Origin: Methylacidimicrobium sp. B4
Lineage (GTDB): Bacteria > Verrucomicrobiota > Verrucomicrobiia > Methylacidiphilales > Methylacidiphilaceae
Assembly: GCF_017310545.1 (NCBI RefSeq)
Contig: NZ_CP066203.1
Coordinates: 1-64,000, forward strand
Reading direction: 5' to 3'
Length of the DNA: 64,000 bases
The translations under genes and the position numbers were made by a program. Every line of letters starts with the position of its first letter. The stretch's first letter is position 1. The notes under the pieces are model-generated. The model was not told where the DNA came from, ran no database searches, and saw only the letters and a program-made list of their open reading frames with translations. Below, piece after piece: positions 60,220 through 64,000 of the stretch.

Positions 60220-60420
60220 ACGACATTCATGGCTCAGCCGGCGCTTTCATCGCCTGACCGTCCTCAGATTGGTGCTTCATTTTGTGGCAAAGGGCAAGCG
60301 GTTCGCTCGGCCTCGGAGCGGACCCTGGCTGGAAAACCAGACCCGGGACGCGCTGCCGCGAAGGCCGCGCGATTGGATCGGCAAGCCGATTCGAGCCGTC
60401 GGCATCATGCGACCTTCCCC

Positions 60421-62319
60421 TCACAAATCATGGAGGATTCGTGGAGGTAGGGCGGCGCGAAGCGCGTTCCCGATGGCGAGGATGTCGATCAGCTCCTGGG
60501 CGATTGCGCCTTCGACGGGGGTTAGCCGGCCGCCCGCCGCGACCAGCATGCCGCCCAGGCTCAGCAACATGCCGCCGATGGCGCTCTGCAGCGCAATCCT
60601 CCGCATGCGCCGGCTGATGTGGAGGAACTCGTCGACCTTTCGCAGTGAGTTCTCCAAGGAGACCACGTCGGCGGCTTCGGCGGTGACGTCGGCATGCTGC
60701 CCGATTGCCATACCGACCGTGGCCGCCATCATGGCCGGGGCATCGTTGATCCCATCGCCGACGTAGAGCGTCTTGGCTCGCGTCGTCTCCTTCCGCACGA
60801 GCGCCAGCTTTTCTTCCGGCGTCTGACCGGCGTGGAGCTCCCGGATGCCCACTTCCTCGGCGAGATAGCGGACCTCGGATTCGCGGTCCCCGGAGACGAG
60901 AATCGTCCGGTGGAGCTGGTGCTTGGGCCCCAGATGGGCCACGAAGGAACGGCTCTCGCGGCGCGGCGTGTCCCGGAAGCGGCACGCGGCGGCATAGCGG
61001 CCCCCGATCCAGACGATGCACTCAAGGCCGCCGGAAGAAGGTGGGAGCTCAGCTTCCTCGATCTCTGCCGCGGTGAGCCGGGAGCGTCCGATAATCCGTA
61101 CCCGGCGCCCAGCGACCACTCCGGTGAGCCCCTGACCGGGCGGCTCGCTCACCTCCGAAGCCTCGGGCGGGGCGACTCCCTCTTCCCGGGCGGCGGCGAG
61201 GATCGCGCGCGCGAGTGGATGCTTCGAATAGCGTTCGACGCCCGCTGCGGCCTCCAGCACCTCCCTTCGGCAAAAACCCTCCCCGATAGCGAGGTCGGTT
61301 AGTCGAGGCTCGCCATAGGTGAGCGTACCGGTCTTGTCGAAAAGGGCGGTTCGGCATTGAGTCACCTGCTCGAGCGCCGCCGGAGCCTTGACGATGATCG
61401 ATCGGCGGGCACAGAGGGAGATCGCGCCGATGATGGCCACGGGAATAGCAAGGATGAGCGGGCAGGGAGTCGCGATCACGAGCACGGCCAGAAAGCGGAC
61501 CGGCTGGCCGGTGAAGAGCCAAGTCGCCCCGGCGAGGGCGACCGCTGCGGGAGTGTAGTAGACGGCGAGGGTGTCCGCGAGACGGCGAAGCCTTGGGCGC
61601 TCCTGTTCGGCCCGAGCCATCACGGCCATGATTTTCGCGTAGCGGGAATCCTCGGCCAGGCGAGTCGCCCGCACGGTCAGCGCCGATTCCCCGTTGACCG
61701 CGCCCGAGAGGACTGCGGCACCCGAGGTCTTCCGGATCCGAAAAGGTTCGCCCGTCAGGTAGGCCTCGTCCATCTCTCCCTGCCCTTCGATGACGATGCC
61801 ATCCACTGGGCAGGTCTCATGGGGAAAAACGACGAGCCGATCGCCGATGCGAACCGTCGAGAGGGGGGCCTCCTCGAGCCCGGAGGGCCCCTTCCGATGG
61901 ACGGTCGAAGGCATCCGCCTGGCCAGGGCGCGCAATACCGAGGAGGCCTCTCCCGCAGCGAAGCTTTCCAAGAGCTCTCCCCCCGAGAGCATGAGCACGA
62001 TGATCGCCCCGGCGAGGTATTCCCCAAGGAAGAGCGAGGCAACGATGGAGAGGCCGGCGAGGAGATCCGATCCGAGCTCGCGTCGGAGCGCTTTCTTCCC
62101 TAGCTCATACACGAGCGGAAGCCCGCCCGCTCCCAGTGCGAGCAGAAGTGGAGCGTCGTAGAGGCTCGTTTGTGATCGGAACCCGAAGCGGAGCGCCAGA
62201 TGGAGAGCGATGGCGATCAGGGTCAAGGTGGCAACCAGCCCGTTTCGGTGGCGGAGCAGCCGGAATGCCGGCCGGCGCGCATCGGACCTGCCTGCAGAAG
62301 GAGGAAGGACTGGCTTCAC
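60421..62319 (-). CDS. Heavy-metal P1B-type ATPase with TPC motif
   Basis: The 632-residue inner-membrane pump has the P-type landmarks TGEP (189-192), phosphorylation site DKTGTLT (D328) and the hinge GDGINDAPAM. The metal site in the sixth helix reads TPCPL (284-288) instead of CPC, placing it in the TPC-type group rather than with ordinary Cu or Zn pumps. There is no N-terminal HMA domain and only a short basic leader. The exported metal is not known. The start is GTG at 62319, overlapping the stop of the RND gene as GTGA, so the two transporters are probably made together. Confidence 0.9.
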   Translation of the reverse strand: MKPVLPPSAGRSDARRPAFRLLRHRNGLVATLTLIAIALHLALRFGFRSQTSLYDAPLLLALGAGGLPLVYELGKKALRRELGSDLLAGLSIVASLFLGEYLAGAIIVLMLSGGELLESFAAGEASSVLRALARRMPSTVHRKGPSGLEEAPLSTVRIGDRLVVFPHETCPVDGIVIEGQGEMDEAYLTGEPFRIRKTSGAAVLSGAVNGESALTVRATRLAEDSRYAKIMAVMARAEQERPRLRRLADTLAVYYTPAAVALAGATWLFTGQPVRFLAVLVIATPCPLILAIPVAIIGAISLCARRSIIVKAPAALEQVTQCRTALFDKTGTLTYGEPRLTDLAIGEGFCRREVLEAAAGVERYSKHPLARAILAAAREEGVAPPEASEVSEPPGQGLTGVVAGRRVRIIGRSRLTAAEIEEAELPPSSGGLECIVWIGGRYAAACRFRDTPRRESRSFVAHLGPKHQLHRTILVSGDRESEVRYLAEEVGIRELHAGQTPEEKLALVRKETTRAKTLYVGDGINDAPAMMAATVGMAIGQHADVTAEAADVVSLENSLRKVDEFLHISRRMRRIALQSAIGGMLLSLGGMLVAAGGRLTPVEGAIAQELIDILAIGNALRAALPPRILHDL

Positions 62320-64000
62320 GAAGGCTCTTCCGCCGGGGCGATGCGTGGCTCTTGAGAATCGGAGGCGGAGATCCCATCTCCTGCCGTCGGGCGCCCCGGA
62401 GGTGCCACCTTTCTGCGGTCCCGCTCCGTCCAGGAGTAGAGGGCTGGCAGGAGGAGGAGGGAGAGGAGGGTCGAAGAGAGGACGCCCCCGATGACCACGA
62501 GGGCGAGGGGGCGCTGGACTTCGGCCCCGGCACCCTGCGCCAGCGCCATGGGAAGGAAGCCGAGGCTTGCGACGGCGGCGGTCATGAGCACGGGGCGCAA
62601 GCGGATCTGGCAGCCTTCCCAGACCGACTCGCGCACGGTCTTGCCTTCGCTCCGCAGCTGGTTGAAGAAGGAGATCAGGACGAGCGAGGCGAGGGTGGCG
62701 ATGCCCGAAAGGGCGATGAAGCCGACGGCGGCCGAGAGGCTGAAGGGCAGGTTCATGAGCCGGAGGGAAAAGATCCCTCCGGTTGCCGCAACGGGGACGC
62801 TGACGAGCACGAGCAGGGTCTGCCGCACGCTGCCGAGGGCCGTATAGAGAAGGAAAGCGATGAGCAGGAGGCCCGCAGGGACGATGACGGCCAGCCGGGC
62901 CTGCGCATGCACCAGGTTCTGGTACTGACCGCCGAACTCGAGGAAGTATCCCGCCGGAGGATGCACGGTGCGGAGAATGCGTGCCTTCGCTTCGCGCACG
63001 AAGCCTTCCAGGTCCCGGCTGCCGAGGGTCACCTCCAGCACTTGGTAGCGGATTCCGCTCCCTCGGTGGATCATCCGAACCCGGTCCCGCACCGCGTAGT
63101 CGGCGACTTCACCGAGCGGAAGCAGGCCCCCGCTTTCGCTGCGGACCGGAAGCCGGAGAACCCGCTCGGGATCGCTCCTTTCCGCTTCCGGGAGGCGGAT
63201 GACGATCGGGTAGCGGCGCTCCCCGTCGATGATGGTCCCGACCGTCTCTCCCCCGACGCCCGAGCCGATCGCGCTGTTGATTTCCGCGGACTCGACGATG
63301 TATCGCTCCATCGCTGCACGGTCGGGAACGTATTCTAAGGAGGGACAGCGGCCCGCCGATTGAAACTCGACCTCGAGGGCGCCCGGGATCGTCCGGAGAA
63401 TTTCCTGGGTGCGCCTCGCCAGGCCTTCCAGCACATCATAATCGGGTCCGAACCACTTGACGGCCAGCTCCGCGCGCTGGCCCTCGAGCATGTCGTTGAA
63501 GCGCATCTCGATCGGCTGGACGAAGAGCATGGTCTGTCCAGGGACGCGCATCTCCACCTCCTGGGAGATGATCTCGATCAATCTCTCCCGGTCGATCGGG
63601 CGTCCGTTCTCCTTGCGCCATTGCGAGCGGGGCCGGAGCATCATGTAGAGGTCGTTCTCATTGGGAGGCATGGGATCGGTCGCGATCTCGGAGGTGCCGG
63701 TCCGCGAAAAGAGAAGGTCCGCCTCCGGGATGCGGGAGAGGAGCATCTGCTCGGTTGCCTTTTCGATGGCGACCGAAGCTTCCAGGCTGACCGAGGGCGC
63801 CTTGTAGAATTCGATCGTGAAGGCTCCCTCGTCGAGACGCGGGACGAAGACCGATCCCATGCGGCTCAGCGTCCAGAGAGCGAGGGCGAAGGCCGCAAAG
63901 GAGCCGCCGACCACCAGAATTCCACCCCGCCCGAGGGTCCATCGCAGGATGGGAAGATAGGCGCTCCGAGCGAGACGGATGAGCCAGGTCTCCCGGCCGG
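62316..64000 (-). CDS. CzcA/CusA-type heavy-metal RND efflux pump, C-terminal half (truncated by the window)
   Basis: The frame runs to the window end without a start codon of the right kind, giving about 560 of an expected 1030-1060 residues. FVPRLDEGAFTIEFYKAPSVSL marks the start of the second periplasmic loop of HME-RND transporters. TM segments and DGERRYPIVIRLPE follow, then FGGQYQNLVHAQARLAVIVP and the final membrane bundle. In a CBA system this inner-membrane subunit drives metal cations through a membrane-fusion protein and outer-membrane channel, which should lie beyond the window. It is coupled to the P1B ATPase by GTGA. Confidence 0.9.
   Translation of the reverse strand, partial: GRETWLIRLARSAYLPILRWTLGRGGILVVGGSFAAFALALWTLSRMGSVFVPRLDEGAFTIEFYKAPSVSLEASVAIEKATEQMLLSRIPEADLLFSRTGTSEIATDPMPPNENDLYMMLRPRSQWRKENGRPIDRERLIEIISQEVEMRVPGQTMLFVQPIEMRFNDMLEGQRAELAVKWFGPDYDVLEGLARRTQEILRTIPGALEVEFQSAGRCPSLEYVPDRAAMERYIVESAEINSAIGSGVGGETVGTIIDGERRYPIVIRLPEAERSDPERVLRLPVRSESGGLLPLGEVADYAVRDRVRMIHRGSGIRYQVLEVTLGSRDLEGFVREAKARILRTVHPPAGYFLEFGGQYQNLVHAQARLAVIVPAGLLLIAFLLYTALGSVRQTLLVLVSVPVAATGGIFSLRLMNLPFSLSAAVGFIALSGIATLASLVLISFFNQLRSEGKTVRESVWEGCQIRLRPVLMTAAVASLGFLPMALAQGAGAEVQRPLALVVIGGVLSSTLLSLLLLPALYSWTERDRRKVAPPGRPTAGDGISASDSQEPRIAPAEEPS

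Overview
The window is 64 kb of GC-rich, gene-dense bacterial chromosome, cut through a gene at both ends. It holds about 50 protein genes, one tRNA and the RNase P RNA. Several traits suggest a Gram-negative of the Verrucomicrobia/PVC type, possibly an acidophilic verrucomicrobial methylotroph such as Methylacidimicrobium: a Kdo hydroxylase (so lipopolysaccharide is made), a bactofilin, an S18-L28-DksA-like operon, a double-domain NDK-like protein and a XoxF-like PQQ dehydrogenase. No 16S rRNA or methane monooxygenase is present, so this assignment is inference. I see no phage, insertion sequence, CRISPR array or integrase; the region reads as core chromosome.

Layout. 1-9.6 kb: the end of a large beta-helix surface protein, a 0.8-kb gene-poor stretch, then mostly minus-strand housekeeping genes (DUF202 protein, aspartate aminotransferase, tandem NDK-like protein, tsaD, UDP-glucuronate decarboxylase, K+ channel, nadD-rsfS), tRNA-Pro(GGG) and a Bcp peroxiredoxin. 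9.8-14.5 kb: a small exported coiled-coil protein, a translationally coupled pair of membrane-anchored proteins of unknown function (one with an extreme Gly/His/Trp/Gln composition), fdhD and rnpB. 14.5-24.3 kb: a HAD hydrolase, an MFS exporter, a divergent PQQ dehydrogenase, PCD/PhhB, a beta-hydroxyacid dehydrogenase, pyruvate dehydrogenase E2-E3, and an XRE regulator with a degenerate zincin domain. 24.4-35.4 kb: a TPR protein, a fused indolepyruvate oxidoreductase, a DUF3088 protein, pdhA-pdhB-nth, a class III aminotransferase, a Dabb protein and a bactofilin.

35.4-46.9 kb: a minus-strand group (DksA-like, rpsR, rpmB, a 67-aa protein, Kdo hydroxylase), the addB-addA recombination nuclease/helicase pair, an unknown exported protein, NAD malic enzyme and a DUF123 protein. 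46.9-60.2 kb: a carbohydrate block of ROK kinase, pgi, treY, treZ, glgX and a treS-maltokinase fusion. This provides both TreY/TreZ and TreS routes between alpha-glucan, maltose and trehalose, next to hexose-phosphate metabolism. 60.4-64 kb: a TPC-type heavy-metal P-type ATPase coupled to the C-terminal half of a CzcA/CusA RND pump that runs off the window.

Pyruvate dehydrogenase is split: E1 alpha/beta (30.8-32.9 kb) and E2/E3 (20.3-22.9 kb) lie about 8 kb apart on the same strand. The items most worth a second look are the PQQ dehydrogenase that keeps the lanthanide-type aspartate but lacks the catalytic aspartate and the vicinal disulfide, the Gly/His-rich anchored protein with its coupled partner, the regulator with a broken HExxH motif, and the NDK-like protein with a dead N-terminal half.
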